A program made the position numbers and the translations under genes. 64,000 nucleotides of DNA, taken from the NCBI RefSeq assembly GCF_004354915.1, contig NZ_SMSI01000001.1, forward strand, positions 620,001-684,000, written 5' to 3'. The first letter of the stretch is position 1. Each line of letters opens with the position of its first letter. Positions 23,986 through 35,700 of the stretch are shown one piece after another. The notes below the pieces were generated by a model, which made no database searches, had not been told where the DNA came from, and saw nothing but the letters and a program-made list of their open reading frames with translations. The stretch is from Pseudohoeflea suaedae. Its GTDB lineage: Bacteria > Pseudomonadota > Alphaproteobacteria > Rhizobiales > Rhizobiaceae.

Positions 23986-25415
23986 CGCTCGATGCAGACA
24001 TCACCGCGTTCCTGTTCGATGTTGCCTTCTGGGTTGCGGTCATCGTGATGACGTCGGGGCTGCTCCAGACCCTTGTCTATCTCGCGCAGCTTCTCGTCGC
24101 CACATACGCCCTTATGAGACGCCCTCCGGTAGCGCGCTCCAGTCTCTTGTGGCATCGCTTTGCCGATGTCGCTCCACCGATCGCAATCATAGTCCCCGCC
24201 TATAACGAGCAGCTCAACGTCACCGAGACCGTTCATTCCCTTTTGTCGATGGAATACCCGAGCTATGAGGTCATCATCGTCAATGACGGCTCGAGGGACA
24301 GGACCCTGGAGGTGCTGATCGAGGCTTTCCAGCTCAGGCAGGTCAGCCGTTCCTATGAGGAATCGCTCGAGCACCAGCCCATCCGCGGCATATACGGCAA
24401 TCCGACGAATGATCGTCTGACCGTGATCGACAAGGAGAACGGGGGGAAGGCGGATGCGCAGAATGCCGGTATCAATGTTTCGCGTGCACCGCTTTTCTGC
24501 GTCATCGACGGTGATTCGATACTGGAGAACGATGCACTTCTCCGTGCCTCGCAGCCCTTCATCGAGGATCCCGAGAGAACGATCGCGGTGGGCGGCACGA
24601 TCCGGATAGCCAACAACTCGACCTTCGAACGGGGAAGCGTGACCGAGGTCCGGCTGCCCACCAGGCTTTTGCCCTTGTTCCAGGTGATCGAATATCTGCG
24701 TGCCTTCCTGATGGCCCGGCTTGCCTGGAGCCGAATAAACGCCCTGATGCTGATTTCCGGCGCTTTCGGCGTTTTCCGGCGTGGTGACGTCATCGCGGTC
24801 GGCGGCTTCACCCAGGGGTCCATGGGAGAGGATTTGGATCTCGTGCTCAAACTCCACCGGCACATGAGGCAGATCCGCAAAGACTATCGTATCGAGTTCA
24901 TCCCCGAGCCGGTCTGCTGGACCGAAGCGCCGGAAACTCTTGCCGTTCTGGGGCGGCAGCGCTCGCGGTGGCAGCGCGGGGCGCTCGAATGCTTCTTCCG
25001 GTATCGCGGCATGTTCATGAACCCGCGCTACGGCCGTATCGGGCTGTTGGGAATGGTCCACGTCTTCATCGTGGATGTGGTCGGTCCTGTAGCCGAGGTT
25101 CTGGGCTACATCCTCATTCCCCTGTTCTGGTATCTGGGCATCCTCAATCTCGATTTCCTGCTTGCCTACACCGCGCTTGTGTTCGTCTACGGAATTTTCG
25201 TCAGCGTCGGCTCGCTGGTGCTCGAGGAGATGGAACTCCGGCGTTTCCCCAATGCGAGGGATCTCGCGATCTTGCTGCTCGCCGCGATTGTCGAGAATTT
25301 TGGCTACCGCCAGCTCAACAATTTCTGGCGTATCCGCGGATGCTGGCAGTTTCTGCGACAGGACAACTCCTGGGGCGAGATGCCACGGACCGGCTTCAAT
25401 TCGTCAAGCAACTAG
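23982..25415 (+). CDS. Processive family-2 glycosyltransferase (PgaC/BcsA-like polysaccharide synthase)
   Basis: 477 aa. N-terminal hydrophobic segments (about 8-45) precede the GT-A domain: IAIIVPAYNEQLNVTETVHS, VIIVNDGSRDRT (first Asp), CVIDGDSILENDAL (DxD-like), SMGEDLDLVLKL (catalytic-base ED), and LGRQRSRWQRGALE, the Q-x-x-RW motif of processive beta-synthases. C-terminal membrane helices (MVHVFIVDVVGPVAEVLGYI, YTALVFVYGIFVSVGSLVL) form the translocation channel. No PilZ domain. Product unknown: hexosamine polymer, cellulose-like glucan or another. ATGA overlap with the HEAT gene fixes the start. Confidence 0.9.
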   Translation: MTLDADITAFLFDVAFWVAVIVMTSGLLQTLVYLAQLLVATYALMRRPPVARSSLLWHRFADVAPPIAIIVPAYNEQLNVTETVHSLLSMEYPSYEVIIVNDGSRDRTLEVLIEAFQLRQVSRSYEESLEHQPIRGIYGNPTNDRLTVIDKENGGKADAQNAGINVSRAPLFCVIDGDSILENDALLRASQPFIEDPERTIAVGGTIRIANNSTFERGSVTEVRLPTRLLPLFQVIEYLRAFLMARLAWSRINALMLISGAFGVFRRGDVIAVGGFTQGSMGEDLDLVLKLHRHMRQIRKDYRIEFIPEPVCWTEAPETLAVLGRQRSRWQRGALECFFRYRGMFMNPRYGRIGLLGMVHVFIVDVVGPVAEVLGYILIPLFWYLGILNLDFLLAYTALVFVYGIFVSVGSLVLEEMELRRFPNARDLAILLLAAIVENFGYRQLNNFWRIRGCWQFLRQDNSWGEMPRTGFNSSSN

Positions 25416-25705
25416 CGGACGATGCTTTCCAGCGTCTTCACGAGCTCATCGAGCGCTGCGGCCAGTTGCGCATGTGAGGGCTGAGTTTGGTCCACGAGGA
25501 GGTCCTCCAGCAGCCGAGCCTTCTCGCTGGCCTCCGGATAGCCGAACAATGCACCGCTGCCCACGATCTTGTGTGTCCTTTCGGTGAGCTCGGGACGTCT
25601 CGGTGAGGCAGCCAGGTCGCCAGGCTGATCACGTATTTCCTTCAGGACCGCCAGATCCGTGGCGCATCGAGCTCGAAAGCGCTGGGCGAAGACATCCAGA
25701 TCCAT
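25412..25705 (-). CDS. Histidine phosphotransfer (HPt) protein
   Basis: 97 aa four-helix HPt. The phospho-acceptor His is in ERTHKIVGSGALFGYPEAS, matching the HKxxGxxxxxG pattern, with helices on both sides. Encoded one base after the hybrid kinase stop, so the two are co-expressed. The kinase REC should pass phosphate to this His, and this protein to the lone receivers at 18811 and 20843. Convergent with the synthase gene, overlapping by four bases. Confidence 0.88.
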   Translation of the reverse strand: MDLDVFAQRFRARCATDLAVLKEIRDQPGDLAASPRRPELTERTHKIVGSGALFGYPEASEKARLLEDLLVDQTQPSHAQLAAALDELVKTLESIVR

Positions 25706-25706
25706 G

Positions 25707-28700
25707 TCAACTGCGCCCGCGCGCTGCTTCGCGTTGCACTTGCGCTCTCTCCTGCAGAAGGCCGACGACGGTCTCCACCACTCTGGCTTCTGTCACCCGC
25801 GATTTCGGAAGATATGCATCGACGCGGATATCGGGGTCGTAATCTTCCTGGGCGGTCAGGACGATGATCGGCAGCCCCATCTCGGAGACCTGACCGAGCA
25901 GTTCGAGGCCGTTTCCGTTATAGAGGCCGATATCGATGATCACCATGTCGATAGTCCCGCCGGCGAGAAGCGAGCGCGCTTCCGGAATGGTGGCGGAGCA
26001 GATGACGCGCGCACGGTCGCGGAGATAGGCGGCCACCACCTCGGAAAAATCACGATCATCCTCGACATGCAGGATGGCAGGCAGGTCGCCCTCCGTCGCC
26101 GCCGCGGCAAGACTGCTTTCCTCGGTATCGACGGCCGGCAGCGTGATCCAGAACGTGGACCCTTCGCCAGGGGTCGCGTCGAACCCGATCTCGCCGTCCA
26201 TCTGCTCCACGATCTGTTTGGAGATATGGAGGCCAAGGCCCGTGCCGCCCTTGGCCCGGGTCGCCGAACCGTCGGCCTGCGAAAAGCGGCTGAATATCTT
26301 GTCGCGGAATTCGGGGGGAATGCCCGGCCCCTGGTCGGCTATCATCACCTTCACGCCACCGTCTATGGCTTGCGCGGACACGCGCACCGTCGAACCCGCG
26401 GGGGAGAATTTTGCCGCGTTTGACAACAGGTTCGCAAAGACCTGATGCAAGCGGGCGAGGTCGACATTGACGATGGTCTTGGGCAGCGGCATCGCCAGTT
26501 CCTGGATGACCTCGTGCGCGTCCGCATATCCCTGGTTGGCCTCGAATGCCTGTTGAACGATGTCCGCGATGCTTTCCTTGCGCTTGTCGAAGCGCATCTT
26601 GCCGTTGGAGATCTTCTCGAGATCCAGGATGTCGTTGATCAGGAGCACGAGGCGCTCGCAGTTGCTGTGCGCGATCGACAGAAGCCGCGTGACATTTGCC
26701 GGAAGGTCTTCCTTCATCGCGCCCAGAACAAGGCCCAGCGACCCCCGGATGGAGGTCAGCGGGGTTCTCAGCTCGTGGCTGACGGTTGCCACGAACTCTG
26801 TCTTGAGTTGCTCGGCTTCCTTGATCTCCGTGAGATCCTGGAACTGCGTGATGAAATATCTGGAACCGGTTTCGAGATCGCTGGCCATCGATACGCTCAC
26901 CAGCACCCAGACAAGCCTGCCGTTCTTGTGCAGCATGCGCATCTCGCGCTGGTAGGAATTGATTGCCCCATCCGCGAGTTGCCGGGGACGTGCGTCGTCG
27001 GGATCGATGTCTTCCACATGGATGAAGTCACGCGCATCCTTTCCGATCAGCTCATCCGGGCGATAGCCGAGCAGATGACAAAGGGCCTGGTTGACCTCCA
27101 TCCATCGCCGGTCCAGGGAAGCCATGGCCATGCCGACTGGTGCATTGTGAATGGCAGTGCGGAACCGTTCCTCGCTTCGCTGCAGCGCGTCCATGGTCTT
27201 TCGCAGTTCGGTGATATTGGTCTGGGTGCCGATCATGCGCAGCGCCGTGCCGTCGTCGCTGCGTTCCGTGACTTCGGTGTCCGACCTCAGCCAGATCCAG
27301 TCGCCGTCGACACGCCGGATGCGGTATTCGGACACGGAACGCTGCGAGCTTCCTTCAATACATGCCCGATCGGCTGCTTCGACCGTCGGCCTGTCATCCG
27401 GATGAATCCGGCTTTGCCATTCCGACTGGGCATCGATCTCCTCGTCAGCGGAGAAGCCAAGCATCAGTTTCCAGGTTTTGGAGACGACGGAGATGCCGGT
27501 CGTGAGATCAATATCGAAAACGCCGATCTCCGAGCCTTCCAGCGCAGCGTTCCATCGGCGTTCATTTTCCGTGAGTGCCTGCTTGGCCACTTCCTCGGAC
27601 GTCACATCGCGGATCAGTGCCGTATAGCGGCTTGCTCCGTCCATATCCTTCCAGGGGTTGATCTGGAGCTCGATATAGAGATCCACACCCTCGCCGCTTC
27701 GCGTTCTCCGCAGCGCATTCGCATGGCCGCCGAGGTCGAACTTGAGATCGCCGCCGATGACCTTCGAGAGGGGCGTGCCGACCAGCCGTTTGTCGCTGCG
27801 AGCGAAAATATGCTCCGCGGCACGATTGGCGGAGAGGATGTTGCGCTCTTCGTCGAGCAGCATGATGCCAACCATCGCCGTATCGATCAGCGAGCGGGTG
27901 CGCTGCTCGCTTGCGCTCAGCTCGCGCGTCTTGGTCTGGACGATCGAGCGGACGGTCTCCTCGCGTCGCGTGAATGCAAGAAGCAGCGCGGCGAACATGA
28001 CCGACAGAGCCAGTCCGGCAACGAGCGTGATCAACGGCAGCTTGCTTGTGACCGCGCTTTCGAATTTCGGGGTGCTTTCCCAGACGATGGTCCAGGTCTG
28101 TTCCATGACCGGCACTTCAATGTTCAGCTTGAAGTGTGCAGCCGGGCGAGAGGCGCCTGAAGCATATATCAGGTCGTCTTCAGCCGTCGACGAGCCGTCA
28201 TAGATCCGGACGTTGAAGAGTTGTCCCTGACCGAGTGTCAGGCCATTCATGAAGCGCGGAGCGATGAAAGGTGCATAGATCCAGCCTCTGAATGCGGCCT
28301 GGCGGGCCGACGCCGTCTTCAGGAAATCGGGGTCTCCATAATAAATCGGCCGGAGAAGGAGAAACCCGGCGCTCTCGGTTTCATCCTGCACCAACAGAAT
28401 ACGCCTGGTAATTGTTGGAAGGCCGGTATCGCGCGCATGAACTGCAGCTTCATGGCGGTTTTTCTCGAACCCGATATTGAGGCCGACGGCCTTCCGGTTA
28501 GGAGCGACTGGTTCGATATATTTGATGATGAAATTGTCGAAGCGCTCTCCGTCCGGATGGATTTCGAGGTCGGCGACCCCGTCAGCCATCACCAGCCTGG
28601 GGTAAATGTCCAGCTTGGTTTCATCCACGGGTTCGATGAAGCCGATTCCGCTGATGCCCGGGAGCGAGTCCCGGATGGTGAGCGTCTCCACATAGGATCG

Positions 28701-29543
28701 CCATTCAGGCGCTGTGATCCTGTCCGAGGCGTCGAAGAAACCGGCTCCGCCATCGAGCGCCCTCTTATAGGCGTTCATGCGCGAGTCCAGGGCCTGAAGG
28801 TTGTTGTTGGCCAGCGCGGAAAAATTCTCGGAGCTGTGTTCGAAGGTCACGCGGCTTGCGACATTCCAGGCCATGACCGTCCCGAGCAGGGGGATCGCCA
28901 ACATGGCGAGTGTCGCAATGGTAAACCCGGTCACCGCGCGGTCTTCCCATTCCACCGTCCAGGGACGCCAGGGATTGAGAAGGCCGATCGGCAGGAAGAG
29001 GATGACGCCGAGAGTGTCTCCGGCCCACCAGTTGAGCCAGTTCTTCAGATAGGATGGCCCGTCCACCGCGCCGGCCAGCCAGAGCGTGGTAACGCCCACG
29101 GTCGCCGCCACGGTGCAGACGACCGGACCGCAGATGACGGCTATTCGGATGAGATCCGAATAGCCGCCAATACGGATCGGAATCCCGTAAAGACGCTCGA
29201 TGAGCTTGAAGGCGAGAACGGCCTGTAGCGAGGAGCCTGCGGCAATGCCGGCGGCGGCGGCCATCGCCACGAGGTCAATCGCGCCGTCCCTGTAAATGCC
29301 TCCGACCAGCGAGTTCAGGATGAACGAGCCGATGAGGATGCCGGGCCAGTGGCGCACGCCGTGGAGCAGCAGTATGGCAAGGGCAAGACCGGAGGCCGGC
29401 CAGAGGACGGTCGCGTAACCGGGCGGCACGGCCATCTGCAGGCCGACGGCTCCCGCAGTCAGGTAGACTGTCGCCAGGATCGCCACGACCAGAAGTCCGG
29501 ACCGTGCGACGGGCGCCTTTTCGCGCGCGGGCTTCCCAAGCAT
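25707..29543 (-). CDS. MASE1-CHASE-PAS hybrid sensor histidine kinase/response regulator
   Basis: 1278 aa. MASE1-type membrane region (about 15-230, GLLVVAILATVYLTAGAVGL, LWPASGLALAILLLHG), CHASE sensor (about 235-470, RALDGGAGFFDASD), a transmembrane helix near 485-505, three PAS/PAC units (about 545-920: TAMVGIMLLDEERNI, GSEIGVFDIDLTTG, NAPVGMAMASLDRRW), HisKA (VATVSHELRTPLTSIRGSLG), HATPase (NLLSNAAKFSP, ADQGPGIPPE, GGTGLGLHISKQIVEQMDGE) and a C-terminal receiver (LHVEDDRDFS, VIIDIGLYNGNG with acceptor Asp, AYLPKSR). A full phosphorelay input. Downstream of it and co-directional is HPt. Confidence 0.92.
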   Translation of the reverse strand: MLGKPAREKAPVARSGLLVVAILATVYLTAGAVGLQMAVPPGYATVLWPASGLALAILLLHGVRHWPGILIGSFILNSLVGGIYRDGAIDLVAMAAAAGIAAGSSLQAVLAFKLIERLYGIPIRIGGYSDLIRIAVICGPVVCTVAATVGVTTLWLAGAVDGPSYLKNWLNWWAGDTLGVILFLPIGLLNPWRPWTVEWEDRAVTGFTIATLAMLAIPLLGTVMAWNVASRVTFEHSSENFSALANNNLQALDSRMNAYKRALDGGAGFFDASDRITAPEWRSYVETLTIRDSLPGISGIGFIEPVDETKLDIYPRLVMADGVADLEIHPDGERFDNFIIKYIEPVAPNRKAVGLNIGFEKNRHEAAVHARDTGLPTITRRILLVQDETESAGFLLLRPIYYGDPDFLKTASARQAAFRGWIYAPFIAPRFMNGLTLGQGQLFNVRIYDGSSTAEDDLIYASGASRPAAHFKLNIEVPVMEQTWTIVWESTPKFESAVTSKLPLITLVAGLALSVMFAALLLAFTRREETVRSIVQTKTRELSASEQRTRSLIDTAMVGIMLLDEERNILSANRAAEHIFARSDKRLVGTPLSKVIGGDLKFDLGGHANALRRTRSGEGVDLYIELQINPWKDMDGASRYTALIRDVTSEEVAKQALTENERRWNAALEGSEIGVFDIDLTTGISVVSKTWKLMLGFSADEEIDAQSEWQSRIHPDDRPTVEAADRACIEGSSQRSVSEYRIRRVDGDWIWLRSDTEVTERSDDGTALRMIGTQTNITELRKTMDALQRSEERFRTAIHNAPVGMAMASLDRRWMEVNQALCHLLGYRPDELIGKDARDFIHVEDIDPDDARPRQLADGAINSYQREMRMLHKNGRLVWVLVSVSMASDLETGSRYFITQFQDLTEIKEAEQLKTEFVATVSHELRTPLTSIRGSLGLVLGAMKEDLPANVTRLLSIAHSNCERLVLLINDILDLEKISNGKMRFDKRKESIADIVQQAFEANQGYADAHEVIQELAMPLPKTIVNVDLARLHQVFANLLSNAAKFSPAGSTVRVSAQAIDGGVKVMIADQGPGIPPEFRDKIFSRFSQADGSATRAKGGTGLGLHISKQIVEQMDGEIGFDATPGEGSTFWITLPAVDTEESSLAAAATEGDLPAILHVEDDRDFSEVVAAYLRDRARVICSATIPEARSLLAGGTIDMVIIDIGLYNGNGLELLGQVSEMGLPIIVLTAQEDYDPDIRVDAYLPKSRVTEARVVETVVGLLQERAQVQREAARGRS

Positions 29544-29737
29544 TCTTTTATATCCCGTGTTGTCCGATACCTTTCTCTCAGACGTCGCTTAACGTTCGGA
29601 TAAGTGCCGCTCCCGATATTATGTGGTGTCGCTCCCCTTGTCGCCCGGATGGGGCGCACGGCATTGGCCTGCGGCAGGGGCTCCCTCCGAGCGGGAAGCC
29701 GGGTGAGGGCTCTGGAAACCGGCAGGAGGGAAGGCAT
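29544..29737. other. Intergenic region between autotransporter and hybrid kinase
   Basis: About 195 bp holding the kinase promoter on the minus strand. The segment near 29685-29700 has CTCCCTCCGAGCGGGAAG, a weak stem that may end the autotransporter transcript. No gene. Confidence 0.35.
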
Positions 29738-32700
29738 CTAGAACTTGACGCCGAACTCCAGCTTGCCGGCATGGCTCTCGGTCCGTTCCCCGATGCGTCC
29801 CTCATAGCTGAGGCGAAGGCCGAACTGGTCGTCCGGATCACGAATGTCGAGGCCGGCGGAGAAATTCGCCGTCACCTGATCGAGATCGCTGGTGGCCCGG
29901 AAAGTTCCCGCGCTGGCCGGTGCGCCCTCGAAGGTGGCATCGACGCCGAGATAATCCCGGTTGTAGACGGTTACCCCGGCACCGAGATGAGGCCTGTAGA
30001 CGACGCCGGTCGCCGGATCGGTGTATTCGAAACCAGTCTCCAGCGAGGGTGTGATACCGAAGACCCACTGACCCGTTTGCTGCAGGTTGAGATTGAGCGC
30101 GCCGGCGCCGCTTTCCTTGCCTTCGTTCATCTGCAGGTAGAAGACATTCATGTCGAGCGCAGGTGTCACGTACCAGTCGCCGGAATGGAAGCTGCGTGCC
30201 GTGCGAAGCTGGAAGTTGGCATTGCTGATCTGGTCTTCGGCTTGTGCCGCTCCGGCATAGGAGGTCAGCGATGCCAGGTCGGTGAACCGCTGCGTCTCAT
30301 ACCAGCTATGCCCGCCGGATGCCGCCAGCGAGACCAGCCAGTCATCGTTCTTGTATTTGACGAAGCCGCCCAGGCTGAGGCGATCACCAGTGCTGGAGGA
30401 AATGGCAGCGACCGTACTGACCATGTCATAGCCGATCGCCCCGCCGACATACCAGGACGGAGCGATGTTGAGCTGAAAGCCGGCCTGATAGCCATGAGAA
30501 GATTCCTGCGTGCTGCCAAAGCCGGCCGAGCCATCCTTGTCGAACTCGCTGAGATTGGCGATGCGCAGCCACATGCACTCTCCGGACATCACGATTGCGC
30601 CTTGGCGGTCGCCTTCCGGACAATTCTGCATCATCGTGCTGAAACGCTGCGATGCGAAGAGTGTCGGCGCAAGCTTGGCCGCATAGGATTCCGGCGTAAC
30701 CCGGTTCATGACCTGCTTGTAGGTGTCGAAATCCTGAAGATTGGCGATGTCGGCAATGAACGTGCCGAGAGCAACCGATCCTTCCCCCATCACGATACGA
30801 TTGAGATAGTCGCCAGCTTCGGTTTCATTCCGGCTCAGCTTGGTCGAGGAGTTCTGATCCGGATTCTCGGGCGAGAAATCGACCTTGTTGATCGCGAGCT
30901 TCACATCCTCGCCCGAGGTGATGACACCGAAATCCACCGTGAGCGTATCAAGGACATCCGGCAGCCCGCTTTCGCTGCCGAGCCTGCTGGCGAAGGTGTT
31001 GTTCGCCATGTCGCCAAAGGTGCCGTCTTCCGATTTGATGATGGTGACGGTGTCGCCCACGTGAGCCAGTGACATCAGGTTCGCGTTGATCACGCCGTCT
31101 ATCTTTGCCGATCCCGACACGATCAGGAGATCGGACGCTTCACCGTCGCCGAAATGAACGTCAGCATAAATGGTGCCGGTCGCACTCTGTTCGTAACTGC
31201 CTGTCAGGGTGACCGTACGGACAGTCTCATAGCCTCCGAGATCGAGCAGCCCCGCATTGTAGAACAGCGCTTCGTCGTCTCCCAGATCGATCTCGTGGCC
31301 CGTCTCGATTTCGCCGGTTTCGGAATTGTGGAGGCTGTTGTCGCCGCTGCCGAGGCTGATATTGCCGGCGATGTAGCCCGAGTTCCGGATGGTTTCGTTT
31401 CCGCCGCTGCCGGTGATCGCCTGCCCGCTCAATGCGTAGACCATGGCGTTCTCACCGATGGACAGCGTATTGTCGTTGCCGCCGTCGATGATGATCGCTG
31501 CGGCGATGCCGGAGCCGTCACCATAAAGCAGGCCGCCCATTACGAGGCCGTCATCGACATTGATGGTGATGTCGCCATTCGTTCCGCCATCCGTGCCGCC
31601 GACGCTTTGGGCAAAGATGCCGATGCAGTTCAGACAGCCTGCGACGACGTTGCCGCTGCTCGTGATGGAGACATCGCCGCCATTGCCATTGCCGCCCGTG
31701 GTGCCGGCAAAGGCCGTGCCGTCGGAAACCTCGAAGCTGTCGGCCATGTCGCCGTCATCGTTGATATCGATGCCGAGTTCGGCTTCGCTCACCGTCGTCG
31801 TATTGCCGACGATACCCCCGCCGCCACCGACACTTTGGGCAAAGATGCCGACCGATCCCGCCCCGACAGCATCCTCATCACCTGCGACGGCTCCGCCCGT
31901 CACTACGATGTCGCCGGTATGATCGACCGTCACGTTGCCGCCATCGCCGTCGGTCCCTGCGAGCAGCTCTCCGATCTCGAGCGTTACCGATGTTCCGTTG
32001 ATCGAGACATCGAAGGGTCCGGTATCGAAATCATACTGCAGCAGGGCGGACACGAAGGCGACCACGTCGTCCGCCGTGTTCAGAATGCCATCCAGTTCAC
32101 GATAGGAGCCGGTGAGGGACGTGATGACCTCCGAAAGGACATCCGGATCGGCCAGGCTTGCCTCGAGAGCGCCGACGACGTCGCCGACCGTACCCTCGTC
32201 ATACCCGCGGGAAAGAAGGGAGCTGTCTTCGCCGAGAACGTCGATGCCGAGCGTGATGTCGCCGCCGATGCCGCCGCCGCCGCCGACGGATTGTGCCAGA
32301 ATGCCGTAAGCACCGGCGCCGGTCGTTGTGATGTTGCCGTGATTGCTGACCGCGACATCGCCGCCATCGCCCGCCACGCCGCCGAGACCGCCGACGCCGA
32401 TTTTGCCAAGCTTCGACAAGGTGGTGGAGCCGCCGATGCCGCCGCCGCCGCCGACCGACTGGGCGACGATGCCATGGGAGCCGTCGCCGGTCGTGCGGAT
32501 CGAGCCTTTCGCATCGCCGCCTTCGCAGTCTCCGGACGAGCCGGTGAACGTTCCGCCACTGCACACCGTGACGTTGCCGCCATCACCGGCCGAGCCGCCG
32601 AAGCCGCCGACACTGACGCCGAGGTTGACGGTCTTGAACTTCTCGGCAAACTTCTTGAAAACCGCCGTGATCCCGTTCTTGCCTTCCTTGCGGAACGCTT

Positions 32701-35700
32701 TGATCATTTCGTTGCGAATGGAATCGGCATTGCCGAAATCGGCATTGCCGCCATCGCCGCCGCCGCCGCCGATGCTCTGGGCGAAAATGCCGTGAGCCGA
32801 GCTTCCCTGCGTCGAGATCGTGCCGGTATTGGAGACGAGAACTTCATCGCCTCTGCCGCCGGAACCGCCCCATCCGCCAATGACGAGATTCCCGTCGAGC
32901 CCGGCGTCGGAATTGCCGCCGGCGCCGCCGCCGCCACCCACGGACTGGGCGTAAATCGCCGTCGCCTGATCCCCGACGGTGAAGATGTTGCCGCTGTTGT
33001 CGACAGTCACGAGATTGCCGTCCCCGGCGGAGCCGCCGAGCCCGCCGACCGTCATCTTGTATTTGCCGGTGCGGAACCAGTTGTTCTTGTTGGTCTGGTC
33101 ATTCTCGAGCAAGGCGGTGAGGACGCCTGCGGAGGTTTTCGCTCCGCCGCCGTCACCGCCGCCGCCGCCGACGGACTGGGCAAAGATGCCGTACGAACCG
33201 GCGCCCTGGGTGTAGATATTGCCGCTGTTGTTGACGGCTACCGCGCCGCCGTCACCGCCGGCGCCACCGGCGCCACCTATGGCGAGGGAGACCTGGAAGC
33301 TTTGACCGACATTTTTGCCAAGCGCTGCATCCTTGGTCTGCAATGTCCAGGAGTTGGCATCGCCGCCCGTACCGCCGCCGCCGCCGACCGATTGAGCATA
33401 GATGCCGTAGGCGCCTTCCTTGGCCGTAACGATCTGGCCCTCGTTATTGACGATGACATTGCCGCCATCACCGGCAGCTCCGCCCGAGCCGCCAACCGAC
33501 ACGGCAATCGTTGTCGAGAGGCTTGCGGTCGCGGCAAGCGAAGCTGAGGTGCTGTTTCCGCCGACACCGCCGCCTCCGCCGATCGACTGCGCGACGATTG
33601 CGTGACCGCTGACGCCGTAGGTCCAGATATCGCCGCCATTGGTAACCGCTACACTGTCTCCATCCCCGGCAACACCGCCGAAGCCGCCGACCGCACCCGA
33701 GTAATTGTAGGTATTTGCGCCGGTCCCGCCCGATATGGCTCCGCCATTCGCTTCAAATTCGCTGATGTCGTCCAAGGAGGGGTCGAAACTGGTACTGCCG
33801 CCGGCCCCGCCGCCGCCGCCGATCGACTGGGCCAGAATTCCGAAAGCGCCTTCGCCATAGGCGACCACCGTGCCGGAATTGGTGACATCCACCTTGCCCG
33901 CGTCCTCGCCGGTGCCGCCGCCGCCGCCGATTGACATGGACATGTTCACAGTGCCCGCCGACTGGCCGCTGGCACCTGCTGAAAACGTGATTGCGCTGCT
34001 CCAGCCGCCGGTGCCGCCACTGCCGCCGATCGATTGCGCCACGATCCCGTGAGCGTACTGGCCAAGCGAGGAATCATCCGGATCGCCCGTGACGACCGTG
34101 GCGCCATTGTCGATCGTGACCTTCCCCGCCGTGGCGCCTGCGCCGCCCGAACCGCCGACGGATACTGCGACATCGATCGCGGGGTTGCCTGTCGGGGCGA
34201 TGTTCAGGATGCCGCTGACCGCGCCGCCGCCGTTTCCGCCATTCCCGCCGACCGACTGGGCCAGAATGCCGTAGGAAAAATCGCCGGCGGTATAGATCGC
34301 GGTGCCGTCTTCGGTGGCGACGTGAACATTGCCGCTTTTGCCGCCGTCACCGCCGAGCCCGCCCACGCTGACGCCGAGATTGAGCGGAACTCCCGAGACT
34401 GTTCCCGCGCTGTAGGTTCCCGTCACCGATACCGACAACCCGCCCGTGCCGCCTGAACCGCCGATGGATTGTGCGATGACGGCGGGGGCGTTCTCGCCCC
34501 TGGTCACAAGCAGGGCCTTGTCGGCAAGCATCACGTCGATATCGCCGGCCTTGCCGCCGGCACCGCCGGCACCGCCCACCGTCACGCCGAGATTCACGCT
34601 CTGGCCGGAACCCGTCGTGAGAGAGCCGCTCAACGAGACGGCAAGCCCTCCATTGCCGCCATTGCCGCCGATCGACTGCGCGAGGATGGCATAGGCGGAA
34701 TCGCCCTTCGTCACGACCGTGCCGCTGTTGTCGACATGCACGTTCCCGGCGGTCCCGCCGCCGCCGCCGCTGCCGCCCACCGTCGCGGAAAAATTCGCGT
34801 TGAATGCCGATTGCTGGCTGAAATCGACCGAGACCGACGCGCCGCCGGTTCCGCCGTTGCCGCCGATGGATTGCGCGACGATGCCCATCACTTCATTGCT
34901 GAAGCCTAGAATGTCGCCGCTATTGTCGACGCTGACCATGCCCGAGGCGCCGCCTGTGCCACCCGAACCGCCGATCGTCACGCTGCCCACGAGGGAATTC
35001 CGGCTGCCGAGCGTAACGGTGCCGGAGCCGCCGGCGCCTCCCATGCCGCCCGATCCGCCGATGGATTGCGCCACGATCGCAGCATATGAGTCGGCGCCGA
35101 CGGTTTCGATTTCGCCTGCACTGTCCTCGTCGTCGTCATCGACGCCGGACGCGCCATACATCACGATGTTGCCGGTATTCGTGACCGTGACGGCGTCTGC
35201 ATGTCCCCCGACGCCACCGTCGCCGCCAATTGCAACGCTGAGTGCCGCGGCCAGGGATTGCGATGCGGTCCCGGACACGCCGACAGAAAGGCCTCCCGTC
35301 CCGCCGTCGCCGCCGATCGACTGGGCGACGATGGCGCTGGAGCGATAGCCGGTCGTCGTTATGTCTGCCTTATTCGTGACGGTGACCGTTCCGCCGGTCC
35401 CGCCAATGCCGCCGGACCCGCCGACGCCCACGCCGATGGAGCCGCCCGAGCCGCCTGATCCGCTGAGCGCGCCTGCCACGGCGATGCCGCCGCTGCCGCC
35501 ATTGCCGCCGATCGATTGAGCCAGGATGCCGTATGACAGATCGCCCAGAGTGACGATCTTGCCGTCATTCGCCACGGTGACGCTGCCGCCTGTCCCGCCG
35601 GTTCCGCCGCTGCCGCCGACCGTGACGGAAGCCGCACCGCCACTGCTGCCGCTAGCATTGAGGGCGCCGGTAACGGACATGCCGCCGCTGCCGCCATCGC

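Noticed and set aside
26445-28160. 571-codon + strand frame opposite the hybrid kinase
   Set aside because: Shadow of a high-GC gene whose domain motifs are all on the minus strand.
31154-33547. Long + strand reading frame (797 codons) with Ala/Gly/Asp-rich text
   Set aside because: It is antisense to the autotransporter repeats; GC-rich repeated codons open all frames. No ribosome site and no recognisable domain.
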